Part shown: positions 49,289 to 57,553 of the stretch, in pieces | Layout of the letters: every line of letters begins with the position of its first letter | How positions within the stretch are numbered: the first letter of the stretch is position 1 | Source of the DNA: Phytohabitans sp036906915 | Lineage (GTDB): Bacteria > Actinomycetota > Actinomycetes > Mycobacteriales > Micromonosporaceae | DNA: 64,000 nt | Direction of reading: 5' to 3' | NCBI RefSeq assembly: GCF_036906915.1 | Contig: NZ_JBAKHX010000008.1 | Coordinates: forward strand, 62,001 to 126,000 | Made by a program: the position numbers and the translations under genes | Notes under the pieces: generated by a model | Seen by the model: only the letters and a program-made list of their open reading frames with translations | Databases searched by the model: none | What the model was told of the DNA's origin: nothing

Positions 49289-50878
49289 TCAGGCGCGGTA
49301 ATGCGCGCGGGCGCGGCTGGCGAGCCGCGCCACAACGGCCGCGTCGCCGGCGCCCGCGGTGACCACGGCACCTCCGGGAATCAGCCGCGCCGCCAGCCGC
49401 ATCGCCAGCCAACCGCCGGTCTGCCCGGCCAGCGGCGCCGCGACGCGCCACAGCGCCTCGGCAGCGCGCTGCACCGGCTGGTCTTCCGCCTCAGCGACCT
49501 CCGCCGCCGCGAGCGCGGCCCGCGCGGTCTCGACCGTCGGGTGCACGCGGGTCAGCACGAGCAGGTCGACGGCGCGCTCCGGGTCGGTCGGATCGTGGCC
49601 GTACGCCGCCGCGAGATGCAGCACCAGCCCGGCCTGCGCCCACCCGAGTGCGGCTAGTTCCGCGAACGGCCCGAAAAGGCCCGCAACGGCCGAAACCAGT
49701 CCACTAGCGCCGGCGATGCGGACATACCGCTGCGTCGCCAGTCGCGCCAGGCCGTCAGGCGTCGCGGCCGGATAGGTGGCTCGGGTCTGGGTGGCCCACG
49801 CGCGAGCGCGCGGGCCGAGGGTCCGCACCGCGGTCGCTGCGAGCAGTTCGGGCGCATAGCCGGGGCGGTCCAGCAGCCTGGGTACCGCTCGCGGTGCCAC
49901 GATGATCGGTGGCTTCGCCTCATCCCGTACCGGCGCGGCGGCTCTCTTGGCGACCTTGACAGCTTTCTTGGCCGCCTTCTTCGCGGGCGCCGCACTCACC
50001 GCGGCCGCCTTGGCCGCCGAAATCGCCTCGTCCGTGCTCGGCGCGGCGGCGGTTGGCTCGGCTGGGGTTGGCTCAGCTGGGGCTGGCTCGGTCCCTGGGA
50101 TCGGCTCGGCCCTAGCGGCCGTGGGCGCCTTGGTTCGCTCTTTCGAGGCGTCGCGCTCGGTTGCGGCTGGTCCGACGGTCTCGGCTGGTGTGGCCGCTTG
50201 GCTCTCTGCCGGCGCCGCGGCCCGGCGAGCCGGCGCTGCCTTCCTGGTCTTCTTCACGGGCTCGGTCGCCGCCGGCGCGGGCTCGTTCGGGGTGGCTGTG
50301 GCGGAGGTCTCACCGGAGACCCCTGCCCCGCGCGGTGCCCCCTTCGCTCGCGCCGCTTTCGCGGGAGCGTCCTTGGCCCGGACGCCCTTGGTGGGCGTGG
50401 CCTTGGTGGGCGTGGCCTTGGTGGGTGCGGCTTCTGGCGGCGCATCCTTGGCTGGTGTCGCCTTGGCCGACGTCGCCTTGGCTGGGGCTTTCTTGGCTCG
50501 CGCTGCCTTGGTCGGGCGTCCCGCCGGCTTGGTCGTCTCGCTCTCTTCCGGCGTGTTGCCCTGCGAGGCGGTGCCGGCCTTCGCGGGGGGCTCGCCGCGT
50601 GCGGGCGGCTCGCCGCGAGGGGCGTCGAAGGGCAGTTGGGAGGCGGGGGGCGGGGTGGCGGGTCGAGGGCTTGCGGGCGGCGGCGTCGGGGGCTGGAAGA
50701 GCACGGATGGTGCCGGTCGGGGCGCTTCCGCCCGCTTGGCCGGTGGCTTGCGAGGCTGCTCAGGCTCGGGCTCGGGTTCGGGCGGAGTGAACGCCGCCAC
50801 CGGCTTACGGCCGCGCGGATCTCGCTGCTGGCCGGTTGCCCGGGGGCGCCGGCCGCTGGACCGCTGGTCCTCCTCCAT
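49289..50878 (-). CDS. Protein with long Ala/Pro/Lys-rich N-terminus and EcsC-like C-terminus
   Basis: A 529-residue protein. Residues about 20-330 are low complexity: Pro/Glu/Arg-rich, then PTKATPTKATPTKGVRAKDA-type Ala-Lys-Pro repeats like histone H1 tails or bacterial nucleoid-binding tails. Residues about 340-529 form a helical domain, YVRIAGASGLVSAVAGLFGPF and a C-terminal RLIPGGAVVTAGAGDAAVVA, which resembles EcsC-like membrane-associated proteins. A nucleic-acid-, membrane- or polyphosphate-binding role can be imagined for the tail, but no function is shown. Confidence 0.72.
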   Translation of the reverse strand: MEEDQRSSGRRPRATGQQRDPRGRKPVAAFTPPEPEPEPEQPRKPPAKRAEAPRPAPSVLFQPPTPPPASPRPATPPPASQLPFDAPRGEPPARGEPPAKAGTASQGNTPEESETTKPAGRPTKAARAKKAPAKATSAKATPAKDAPPEAAPTKATPTKATPTKGVRAKDAPAKAARAKGAPRGAGVSGETSATATPNEPAPAATEPVKKTRKAAPARRAAAPAESQAATPAETVGPAATERDASKERTKAPTAARAEPIPGTEPAPAEPTPAEPTAAAPSTDEAISAAKAAAVSAAPAKKAAKKAVKVAKRAAAPVRDEAKPPIIVAPRAVPRLLDRPGYAPELLAATAVRTLGPRARAWATQTRATYPAATPDGLARLATQRYVRIAGASGLVSAVAGLFGPFAELAALGWAQAGLVLHLAAAYGHDPTDPERAVDLLVLTRVHPTVETARAALAAAEVAEAEDQPVQRAAEALWRVAAPLAGQTGGWLAMRLAARLIPGGAVVTAGAGDAAVVARLASRARAHYRA

Positions 50879-50995
50879 GTCGAGGCAGCCTAGTCCCGAT
50901 CTGCGCGCCGCACCTCTCGGAAATCCTGTACCTCTTTGCTGCCCGGCCGGCGGTCACGGTATCCTCGACCGGCGGTGGTCTGAGAGGGCCGCCTG

Positions 50996-51086
50996 GGAGA
51001 CTTCGCCTAGTCTGGTCTATGGCGCCGCACTGCTAATGCGGTTGGGGTCTTAAAGCCCCTCCCGGGTTCGAATCCCGGAGTCTCCG
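50996..51086 (+). tRNA. tRNA-Ser (anticodon GCT)
   Basis: The acceptor stem GGAGACT pairs with AGTCTCC, followed by a G discriminator. The anticodon stem CCGCA/TGCGG encloses CTGCTAA with GCT. The long variable arm GGGGTCTTAAAGCCCC identifies serine, and CCCGGGTTCGAATCCCGG is the T arm. Confidence 0.95.
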
Positions 51087-51121
51087 CGCTGAGGCCTGGT
51101 ATGTACACTGGTCGAGCACCT

Positions 51122-51194
51122 GCGCCCGTAGCTCAACGGATAGAGCATTTGACTACGGATCAAAAGGTTAGGGGTTCGAATCCCTTCGGGCGCG
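51122..51194 (+). tRNA. tRNA-Arg (anticodon ACG)
   Basis: The acceptor stem GCGCCCG pairs with CGGGCGC. The anticodon stem TTTGA/TCAAA encloses CTACGGA with anticodon ACG (A34 would be edited to inosine). It is 73 nt long and follows tRNA-Ser(GCT) by 35 bp, so the two are probably co-transcribed. Confidence 0.95.
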
Positions 51195-51207
51195 CAACAT
51201 CTTGACC

Positions 51208-51239
51208 AGGGCGTTCCCCTCCTCGGAGGAGAACGCCCT
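51208..51239. terminator. Bidirectional terminator between the tRNA pair and the FG-GAP gene
   Basis: AGGGCGTTC (51208-51216) pairs with GAACGCCCT (51231-51239), and the interior CCTC/GAGG lengthens the stem. It ends the tRNA-Ser/Arg transcript and is 48 bp from the minus-strand FG-GAP gene stop. Confidence 0.75.
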
Positions 51240-51286
51240 TCGTCATCTTCGAGGCCTGCCTTCGCTGGGCACGGCCGTTGGCGGCC

Positions 51287-52924
51287 CTAGCGGTGCAGGA
51301 GCGTGTGGCCGGCCGTGTAGGCGCCCAGGTCGGCGCCGGTCTGGCAGCTGGCCGTGGTGAGACCCACCGGCACGCGGGTCGGGGCGGGTCGGCCCGCTGC
51401 GGGACGCTGCGAGGCGTACCGCATGCCGATCTTGACGATCAGGCCGCTCTCGTCTTCGCCGCTCGTTGCGGTCAGCATGTCGAGCGCGCCGATCCCGTCG
51501 AGGTTCAGGATCGCGTTGGCCTCGCCGAAGTACTCGCCTGGCTCCGGCCGCTGGCAACCGGGCCGCTCACGTCGCACGGGCGCGCTGGCGGCGCGTTGGG
51601 TCAGCATGAGCGTGCCGGCCCCGGTGAGACCGGCGGCCTGGCCCGGGATGAGGAAGACCGCACCCGAGTCGCGCACACCGTTGGCGTCGTACGTCATGGC
51701 ACCGGTGAGCACGTCGGCGCGGCCGTCGCCGGTGACGTCGCCGGTCGACAGGCTCTGGCCGAAGTACGCGTGTGGTGTGTCGTCGGGCACGTGGACGTTC
51801 GGGTCACCGGGCACGCCGGGCGTCTCCATGCTGATCGCCCTGATCCGGGCGACGTCCAATCCGGCGGTCGCGCCCGGTACGTAGACGACGTACCCGACCC
51901 AGCTGCGCGGTGCGCCGGCCACGAGGTCGCCGTCGCCGTCCCCGTCGACGTCCGCGATCGACATGGTGTCGCCGATCGCGCTGAGACCCTGCGGTGCGCC
52001 GTAGAACGAGGTGACGCCGGTCGTGACGACGCCGGTGGCACTGCCGCGAAGCAGCATGATCAAGCCACCTTCGTACGGGCTGTTCGACTCTCCTTCGGAT
52101 GGTGCGCTGATGGCCAGGTCGGCGTATCCGTCCCTGGTCATGTCTCCGATGGCGAGGCCGTAGCCGAAAGTGTCGTGCGGTTCGGCGGCGCTGGGAATGC
52201 CGGCGGTCTCCTGGGTGAACAGCTGGGTGCCCGTGGTGGTCAGCCCGCCGGCGGCGCCGTACAGGACCGTCACGGAGCCGGCGTTTTCCTGACCGTTGAC
52301 CTTCTCGCCGTGCGCGCCGATCGCGAGGTCGTCGCGGCCGTCGCCGTTGAGGTCGCCGGCGGCTACGACATGCCCGAACATGTCGTAGCCCTCCATGTCG
52401 CCAGGCACGCCGGCCACGTTCTGGTTGAAGTGCTGGGGCTGGCTGATGTCGAGGCCGCTCGCGCCGCCGTAGAAGATCCACACCGCGCCGCCGAAGGCCC
52501 GGTCAGCGCCGGCGGGCGCGAACTCACCCGGATTCCCGACGGCCAGGTCGCCGTACCCGTCGCCGTTGAAGTCTCCCGAGGTCATCGCGTCGCCGAAGTT
52601 GGGCCGTGTCGGCGAGAAGATCGGCGACTCGATGCGGTCGCGTTGCGGCAGGCCGGAGTACGTGACGATCACACCGTATCCGGTGTCGATGAAGCCGCCG
52701 ACGACGATCTCGTCCTTGCCGTCGCGGTCGAAGTCCATGGACGACGTGGTGGCGGCGGCCGCGAGCTTCGGTGCTGTCTGGCCAGCGGCGCTGGCGCGCT
52801 CCACGGTGAGCCGGGCACCGTCGCGCGTCACCGTGGTGTGGTGCGGCTTGGGCGCCGCCGCCGCACTCGCCGGCAGGCTTGCCACCGCTACGACCCCAGC
52901 CAAGACGGCATAACAGACCCGCAT
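51287..52924 (-). CDS. Secreted FG-GAP repeat (integrin-alpha-like beta-propeller) protein, paralogue 2
   Basis: A 545-residue protein starting MRVCYAVLAGVVAVASLPAS, a Sec signal peptide, after a GGGGGAGGA site. Seven FG-GAP blades can be counted, with motifs such as DFDRDGKDEIVVGG, DFNGDGYGDLAVGNPGE, DLNGDGRDDLAIGAHGE and DVDGDGDGDLVAGAPR, ending NLDGIGALDMLTA. It ends in AGHTLLHR, close to the GRTLLHF end of the protein at 41698-43170, so the two are paralogues. It also lies just 3' of a tRNA-Ser gene. Each motif binds Ca2+ in integrin-like proteins. No enzyme activity is seen. Confidence 0.9.
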   Translation of the reverse strand: MRVCYAVLAGVVAVASLPASAAAAPKPHHTTVTRDGARLTVERASAAGQTAPKLAAAATTSSMDFDRDGKDEIVVGGFIDTGYGVIVTYSGLPQRDRIESPIFSPTRPNFGDAMTSGDFNGDGYGDLAVGNPGEFAPAGADRAFGGAVWIFYGGASGLDISQPQHFNQNVAGVPGDMEGYDMFGHVVAAGDLNGDGRDDLAIGAHGEKVNGQENAGSVTVLYGAAGGLTTTGTQLFTQETAGIPSAAEPHDTFGYGLAIGDMTRDGYADLAISAPSEGESNSPYEGGLIMLLRGSATGVVTTGVTSFYGAPQGLSAIGDTMSIADVDGDGDGDLVAGAPRSWVGYVVYVPGATAGLDVARIRAISMETPGVPGDPNVHVPDDTPHAYFGQSLSTGDVTGDGRADVLTGAMTYDANGVRDSGAVFLIPGQAAGLTGAGTLMLTQRAASAPVRRERPGCQRPEPGEYFGEANAILNLDGIGALDMLTATSGEDESGLIVKIGMRYASQRPAAGRPAPTRVPVGLTTASCQTGADLGAYTAGHTLLHR

Positions 52925-52979
52925 GATCGTCCTCCCCCGTGAATCCGCGCGCACATCCTGTCACGCTGGGACGGGCCAG

Positions 52980-53507
52980 CTATATAGGGCGCCGGCGTTG
53001 GGTGAGCCAGTGCGCCTGGGCGACCGCGCCGCCGACGGCGAGGCTTGCGCGTGCCGCGGCGTAGAAGCGGTCACGGCCCTCGTCGGTATCGCGTACCGCC
53101 GCCTCGCGGTCGAAGCGATCATCCGTGCGTCCGCGCGCCGCCGCGACGAGTTGATACGCCGCCTCGCGCCAGTTTCGGCCGGCGTCGACCGTGGCGGCGT
53201 CGCCGAGCAGGAGCACTCCTTCCCATGCCTTGGAGCACTCGTTGTCGGCCTCGTCCAGCACATGCAGGTCGGCCTCCCGCTCGGCCGTCTCGGTCGGCGA
53301 TGACCGGGTGAGGCGCATCGCCACCAGGTGCATCTCCTTGACGGCTCGCGCGAACGTGGCGTACGCGTCGACGCGCCGCTCGTCCCAGCGCACCGCCTGT
53401 GCCCGTGTCCACTTCGCACGATCGCTGACGGAGGTGGCGAGGATCGTGCCCAGCGTGCCGATGGCCACGCCGATCAGGGTGGGCAACTGGTCCAGGAAGG
53501 CGTTCAC
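52980..53507 (-). CDS. Small hypothetical protein with N-terminal membrane helix
   Basis: A 175-residue protein starting MNAFLDQLPTLIGVAIGTLG. One membrane anchor (about residues 8-28) is followed by a charged, helical cytoplasmic part with KWTRAQAVRWDERRVDAYAT. No catalytic motif is seen. It is divergent from the anion transporter gene by 58 bp and lies 55 bp from the FG-GAP start on the same strand. Similar anchored helical proteins are widespread and uncharacterised in actinobacteria. Confidence 0.7.
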   Translation of the reverse strand: MNAFLDQLPTLIGVAIGTLGTILATSVSDRAKWTRAQAVRWDERRVDAYATFARAVKEMHLVAMRLTRSSPTETAEREADLHVLDEADNECSKAWEGVLLLGDAATVDAGRNWREAAYQLVAAARGRTDDRFDREAAVRDTDEGRDRFYAAARASLAVGGAVAQAHWLTQRRRPI

Positions 53508-53565
53508 CGCAGCAGTCTGCCAAACACGGCTTGTGTGTTCTACATCACAACATCATCATGGACCT

Positions 53566-55200
53566 ATGGGCGATATCGATGCTGATGCACGCAGTGCGGC
53601 GCCCGCTCCTCGGGAGGCGCACGTCGACGTGGACAAGGCGCTGCTTGGTGGCGCCACCTACCGGGGCCTTGCGGAACAGCGGCTTTCCGAAGGCGAGGAG
53701 CGATTCGAGAAGCGACGGCGGACGATCGGGCTGTTTCTGGCTCCCGCACTGGCGGTGATCTTCCTGGCCCTGCCGCTGGACCTGCCGGCCAAGCAGCACA
53801 CCCTCGCCGGCATCCTGATCGGCGTCATCGTGCTGTGGATCACGGAGGCGGTGCCGATTCCGGTCGGTGGGCTGCTCGGGGTCGGCGCGATCGTGCTGAT
53901 GGGTGTGGCGAGCGCCGCCGACACGCTCGGTCCGTTCGGTTCGTCCACTGTGTTCACCTTCATCGGAGCGTTCATCCTGGCCCAGGCCATGCTCAAGCAC
54001 GGCCTGGCGCAACGGTTCGCGTTTCGCATCCTGTCGCTGCCGGGCGTCGGCTCGACGGTCAGCCGGGTAGTGATCGCGTTCGGATTCATCACGTGTGTGC
54101 TGTCCGCGTTCGTCTCGAACACCGCCACGGTCGCGATGCTGCTGCCGACGGCGCTCGGCATCCTCGCGGTCATCGCGAAGCTCATCCAGGCGCGCGGCAA
54201 CACCGGGCCGGGCTGGGATCCCACGCGCCTGCGGGTCGGGTTCGCGCTCATGCTGATGCTCGCGTACGGCGCCAGCGTCGGCGGACTCCTGACGCCAGTC
54301 GGCACACCGCCGAACCTCATCGGTAGGGGCCTGATCGAAGAGGCGACCGGCGTGCGCATCTCGTTCGCGCAGTGGGTGATGGCCGCCGTGCCGATCTGCG
54401 CGCTGATGTTCCTCGCGCTCGCCACGATCCTGTTGCTGCTCAACAAGCCGGAGATCCAGCGCATCGAAGGCGTGTCCGAGTACGTCGCCCGGGAGCGGGC
54501 GCGTCTTGGCCCGCTGTCGCGGGCCGAGAAGAACACGTTGATCGCCTTCGGCATCACCGTGGCGCTATGGATCTTCCCGGGCATCGTCGCTCTCGTCGCC
54601 GGCACCGAGTCCACTGTGTACGAAAACGTGAGCGGCCGCCTCAACGAGGGCATCGTGGCGGTGGTGGGCGCCTCGCTGCTGTTCATCCTGCCGACGAACT
54701 GGGAACGGCGCGAGGGCACCCTCAACTGGAGCGACGCCGCCCGGATCGACTGGGGCACGATCCTGCTCTTCGGCACCGGCATCATCTTCGGGTCGCTGCT
54801 GGACGACACGGGTCTCGCCAAGACCATCGGCACCGCGAGTTCGGACTGGCTGGGGCTGACCAGTTCAGTGGCCATCACGGCGTTCGCGGTGGTACTGGCC
54901 ATCATCATCTCGGAAACCACCAGCAATACCGCATCGGCGGCGGTCGTCGTGCCGATCATCATCCCGATCGCCGTGGCGGCCAACGTCGACCCGCTCGTGC
55001 CGGCGCTGTCGGCGACGTTCGCGGCGTCGTTCGGCTTCATGCTGCCCGTCTCCACGCCACAGAACGCGGTGGTCTACGGATCGGGCGTCGTGCCCATCAC
55101 GCGGATGATCCGGTCCGGGATCTCGTTCGACATCATCGGTGCCCTGCTCATCTTCATCGCGCTGCCGCTGATGGTCTCGCTCGTGGGTATCGGCGGATGA
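53566..55200 (+). CDS. SLC13/DASS family anion (dicarboxylate/sulfate) transporter
   Basis: A 544-residue permease. Residues 1-60 are a charged N-terminal tail. About eleven membrane helices follow with the SNTATVAMLLPTALGI and TPVGTPPNLIG motifs, and a second half-repeat with SETTSNTASAAVVVPIIIPI. The SNT motifs hold sodium and anion substrates. It should take up C4-dicarboxylates or related anions. The start follows no clear Shine-Dalgarno, so it may be leaderless. It overlaps by ATGA a 35-codon tail of a dehydrogenase-like gene, which hints at a lost metabolic partner. Confidence 0.9.
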   Translation: MGDIDADARSAAPAPREAHVDVDKALLGGATYRGLAEQRLSEGEERFEKRRRTIGLFLAPALAVIFLALPLDLPAKQHTLAGILIGVIVLWITEAVPIPVGGLLGVGAIVLMGVASAADTLGPFGSSTVFTFIGAFILAQAMLKHGLAQRFAFRILSLPGVGSTVSRVVIAFGFITCVLSAFVSNTATVAMLLPTALGILAVIAKLIQARGNTGPGWDPTRLRVGFALMLMLAYGASVGGLLTPVGTPPNLIGRGLIEEATGVRISFAQWVMAAVPICALMFLALATILLLLNKPEIQRIEGVSEYVARERARLGPLSRAEKNTLIAFGITVALWIFPGIVALVAGTESTVYENVSGRLNEGIVAVVGASLLFILPTNWERREGTLNWSDAARIDWGTILLFGTGIIFGSLLDDTGLAKTIGTASSDWLGLTSSVAITAFAVVLAIIISETTSNTASAAVVVPIIIPIAVAANVDPLVPALSATFAASFGFMLPVSTPQNAVVYGSGVVPITRMIRSGISFDIIGALLIFIALPLMVSLVGIGG

Positions 55201-55304
55201 CCGCCGTTGAGCAGAGCCTGCGCCACCCGACGACCCGCACGCGTGACCTTGGCGGTACCGCCACGACAGCCGAGGTTGCCCGAGCGTTGAGCGGAAGAGA
55301 CTGA
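55197..55304 (+). pseudogene. Remnant of a tartrate/isopropylmalate dehydrogenase-like gene (C-terminal end)
   Basis: A 35-residue open frame overlapping the transporter stop by ATGA. It reads MTAVEQSLRHPTTRTRDLGG followed by TATTAEVARALSGRD. RTxDLGGxATTxEV is the conserved C-terminus of tartrate dehydrogenase and 3-isopropylmalate dehydrogenase-like enzymes, normally about 350 residues long. Only the last tenth is left, and the missing part is not seen elsewhere in the window. A DASS carboxylate transporter and such a dehydrogenase are natural partners, so an internal deletion has probably removed the enzyme and fused its tail behind the permease. It might still be translated. Confidence 0.7.
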
Positions 55305-55319
55305 AATCACATAGATTCA
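55302..55319. promoter_or_regulatory. Imperfect palindrome before the ABC importer operon
   Basis: TGAAATCACATAGATTCA has partly complementary ends (TGAAATC and AGATTCA). It overlaps the stop of the dehydrogenase remnant and lies about 45-60 bp before the binding-protein ATG. It is a possible operator of a GntR- or LacI-type regulator. Confidence 0.35.
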
Positions 55320-55364
55320 TTCGCAAGTACCGGCACGCTCAGCATCCGATCCCGGGGAGTGACG

Positions 55365-56702
55365 ATGACGAAGCGAAACGCAGGACCGAGGCTCAGCCGC
55401 CGCACGCTGCTCGGTCTGGGCGTCGGAGTGGCGGCCGCACCGGCGCTCTCCGCCTGTGGCGGCGTATCGACCAGCGGCGCAGACGGCGGCAGCGGCACGG
55501 TCAACTTCATGTCGACGCAGTTCACTCCGGTCGAGGAGCGGCAGCGGTTCGAAAAGATCCTGGCCGACAAGGTGACGGCCGCGAAGGTGGCATACAACCC
55601 GGTGGAGCCGAGCATCTTCTCCTCCACGATCCAATCGCAGGTCGACGCCAAGAAGGTGCAGGTCAGCATCGCCGGCGGCCTGCACGGTGACCTCGCGCCG
55701 CACGGCAGCCGGCTGACCGACCTCGACGACCTGATCGGTTCGCTCGGCGACCGCGGGTTCGCGTCCGACCTCACCGAGCTGGCGAAGCTGGGCGGGAGCA
55801 CCACCAAGTACATCCCGTGGATGCAGGCCACCTATGTGGTCGCAGTGAACAAGAAGGCGTTGCAGTGGCTGCCGAGCGGCGCCGACGTGCAGAAGCTGAC
55901 GTACGAGGCGTTCCTGTCCTGGATGGCCGCCGGACGGCGGGGCAACGGCAACAAGCCGATCTTCGGGTTCCCGGCCGGGCCGAAGGGTCTCTACCACCGC
56001 TTCTTCCAGGGGTTCCTGCTGCCGAGCTTCACCGGCGGCCAGATCACCACGTTCCGCGGCGCGGACGCGGTCACCGGCTGGCAGTACATGAAGGAGCTGT
56101 GGGCGCAGGCGGCGCCGGCGTCCACCAACTACGACAACATGCAGGAGCCGCTTCAGCGCGGTGAGGTGCTGGTCGCGTGGGACCACGTCGCGCGCCTGGT
56201 CGACGCTCCGGGTGACAAGCCCGACGACTGGGTGATGGTGCCGGCGCCGTCCGGGCCGAAGGGGCTCGGATACATGCTCGTGGTCGCCGGCCTCGGCATC
56301 CCGCAGGGCGCACCCGAGGCCGACAAGGCCAAGGAGGTCATCAAGTCGCTCACCGGCGCGGACGTGCAGGCCGAGGTGCTGAAGCAGAACGCGTTCTTCC
56401 CGGTGACGAGCGCTGACCTGCCGTCCGATCTGCCGCCCACCATCGGGTTGGAGGCGACGGCGGTACGCGGGCAGCAGGGCGCCCAGAACGCGATCGCCTC
56501 GCTGCCGCCCGTTGGTCTCGGCGCCAAGGAGGGTGAGGTCACGCAGATCTTCAAGAACTGCTTCAAGGAGATCTGCCTCGACGGCAAGCCGATCCAACAG
56601 GTGCTCGACCGGCAGGCGAGGCAGCTCAACACGATCCTCGACGAGCTGAAGGTGGCGTGCTGGCGGCCGGACCCGACCGGTACCCCTTGCCGGGTGGCCT
56701 GA
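55365..56702 (+). CDS. Lipoprotein solute-binding protein of an ABC importer
   Basis: A 445-residue family-1 (carbohydrate-type) binding protein starting MTKRNAGPRLSRRTLLGLGV at the ATG at 55365, 5 nt after a GGGGAG site; GTG 55359 is the alternative. SRRTLLGLG resembles a twin-arginine signal and ALSAC is the lipobox, so it is probably a Tat-exported lipoprotein. The mature part has VNFMSTQFTPVEERQRF and NKKALQWLPSGADVQKLTYE. It delivers an unknown solute, likely an oligosaccharide or polyol, to the permease pair encoded next in the operon. Confidence 0.88.
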   Translation: MTKRNAGPRLSRRTLLGLGVGVAAAPALSACGGVSTSGADGGSGTVNFMSTQFTPVEERQRFEKILADKVTAAKVAYNPVEPSIFSSTIQSQVDAKKVQVSIAGGLHGDLAPHGSRLTDLDDLIGSLGDRGFASDLTELAKLGGSTTKYIPWMQATYVVAVNKKALQWLPSGADVQKLTYEAFLSWMAAGRRGNGNKPIFGFPAGPKGLYHRFFQGFLLPSFTGGQITTFRGADAVTGWQYMKELWAQAAPASTNYDNMQEPLQRGEVLVAWDHVARLVDAPGDKPDDWVMVPAPSGPKGLGYMLVVAGLGIPQGAPEADKAKEVIKSLTGADVQAEVLKQNAFFPVTSADLPSDLPPTIGLEATAVRGQQGAQNAIASLPPVGLGAKEGEVTQIFKNCFKEICLDGKPIQQVLDRQARQLNTILDELKVACWRPDPTGTPCRVA

Positions 56703-57553
56703 TGGCCCGGACAGGCCGGTGGACGCCGTCCGCCGCGGTCCTGCTGATCGTGCCGTCGCTGGTGTTCATGACGGCGCTGTTCATGTGGCCGCTGGTGGTC
56801 GGCATCGGGCAGGCGCTGGTCGGCCCGGACGGGCCGACGACGGCGTACGTGCGCCGGATGCTCGACGACCCGTACTTCTGGACCGCCGCCCGCAACACAA
56901 TGCTGCTCATCGTGGTGCTGATCCCGCTGCAGTTCGCGTTCGCCATCGCGATGGCGCTGCTGCTGCGGGAACGGCCCCGCTTCTCCGGGTTCCACTTCTA
57001 CATCTGGGTGATCCCGCTGGCGATCAGCGATCTCGCCGCCGGGCTGGTCTGGCTGTCGGTCTTCACCGACCGTGGATACCTCAACTCGGTGCTCGACCTG
57101 ATCGGCGTCGACGGGTACGCGTGGCTGTCGTACCAGAACCCCGTCACGATGTTCATCGCGGTCGTGCTCGCCGAGCTGTGGCGGGCCACCTCGCTGGTCT
57201 TCGTGATCGTGGTCGCCGGCATGCAGGGCATCCCGAAGGACTACGACGAGGCGGCCGAGGTGTTCGGCGCGACCTATTGGCAGCGGGTGCGGCACGTGAT
57301 CCTGCCGCAGCTGCGGCCCAGCCTCCAGGTGGCGCTGATCCTGCGTACGATCCTGGCGCTGGAGACGTTCGCGGTCGCGCAGGCACTGACCGGTCGCAAC
57401 CTGCCGCTACTCGTCGGCGAGACCTACCAGTGGTACTCGGTGCAGCTCAACCCGAACGTCTCCGCCGCCATCGCGCTGGTCATCCTCGCGGTGTCGATGC
57501 TGGCGGCGGCCGGGTACCTGCGGCTGATGCGCGATCAGACGGAGACGCGATGA
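56702..57553 (+). CDS. ABC importer permease 1 (MalF-like)
   Basis: A 283-residue permease starting MARTGRWTPSAAVLLIVPSL, with the ATG overlapping the binding-protein stop by one base (TGATG). It has six membrane helices and the EAA loop DEAAEVFGATYWQRVRHVIL with LPQL, which docks on the ATPase. It pairs with the next permease. The extension upstream of ATG 56702 is in frame but unlikely to be translated. Confidence 0.92.
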   Translation: MARTGRWTPSAAVLLIVPSLVFMTALFMWPLVVGIGQALVGPDGPTTAYVRRMLDDPYFWTAARNTMLLIVVLIPLQFAFAIAMALLLRERPRFSGFHFYIWVIPLAISDLAAGLVWLSVFTDRGYLNSVLDLIGVDGYAWLSYQNPVTMFIAVVLAELWRATSLVFVIVVAGMQGIPKDYDEAAEVFGATYWQRVRHVILPQLRPSLQVALILRTILALETFAVAQALTGRNLPLLVGETYQWYSVQLNPNVSAAIALVILAVSMLAAAGYLRLMRDQTETR

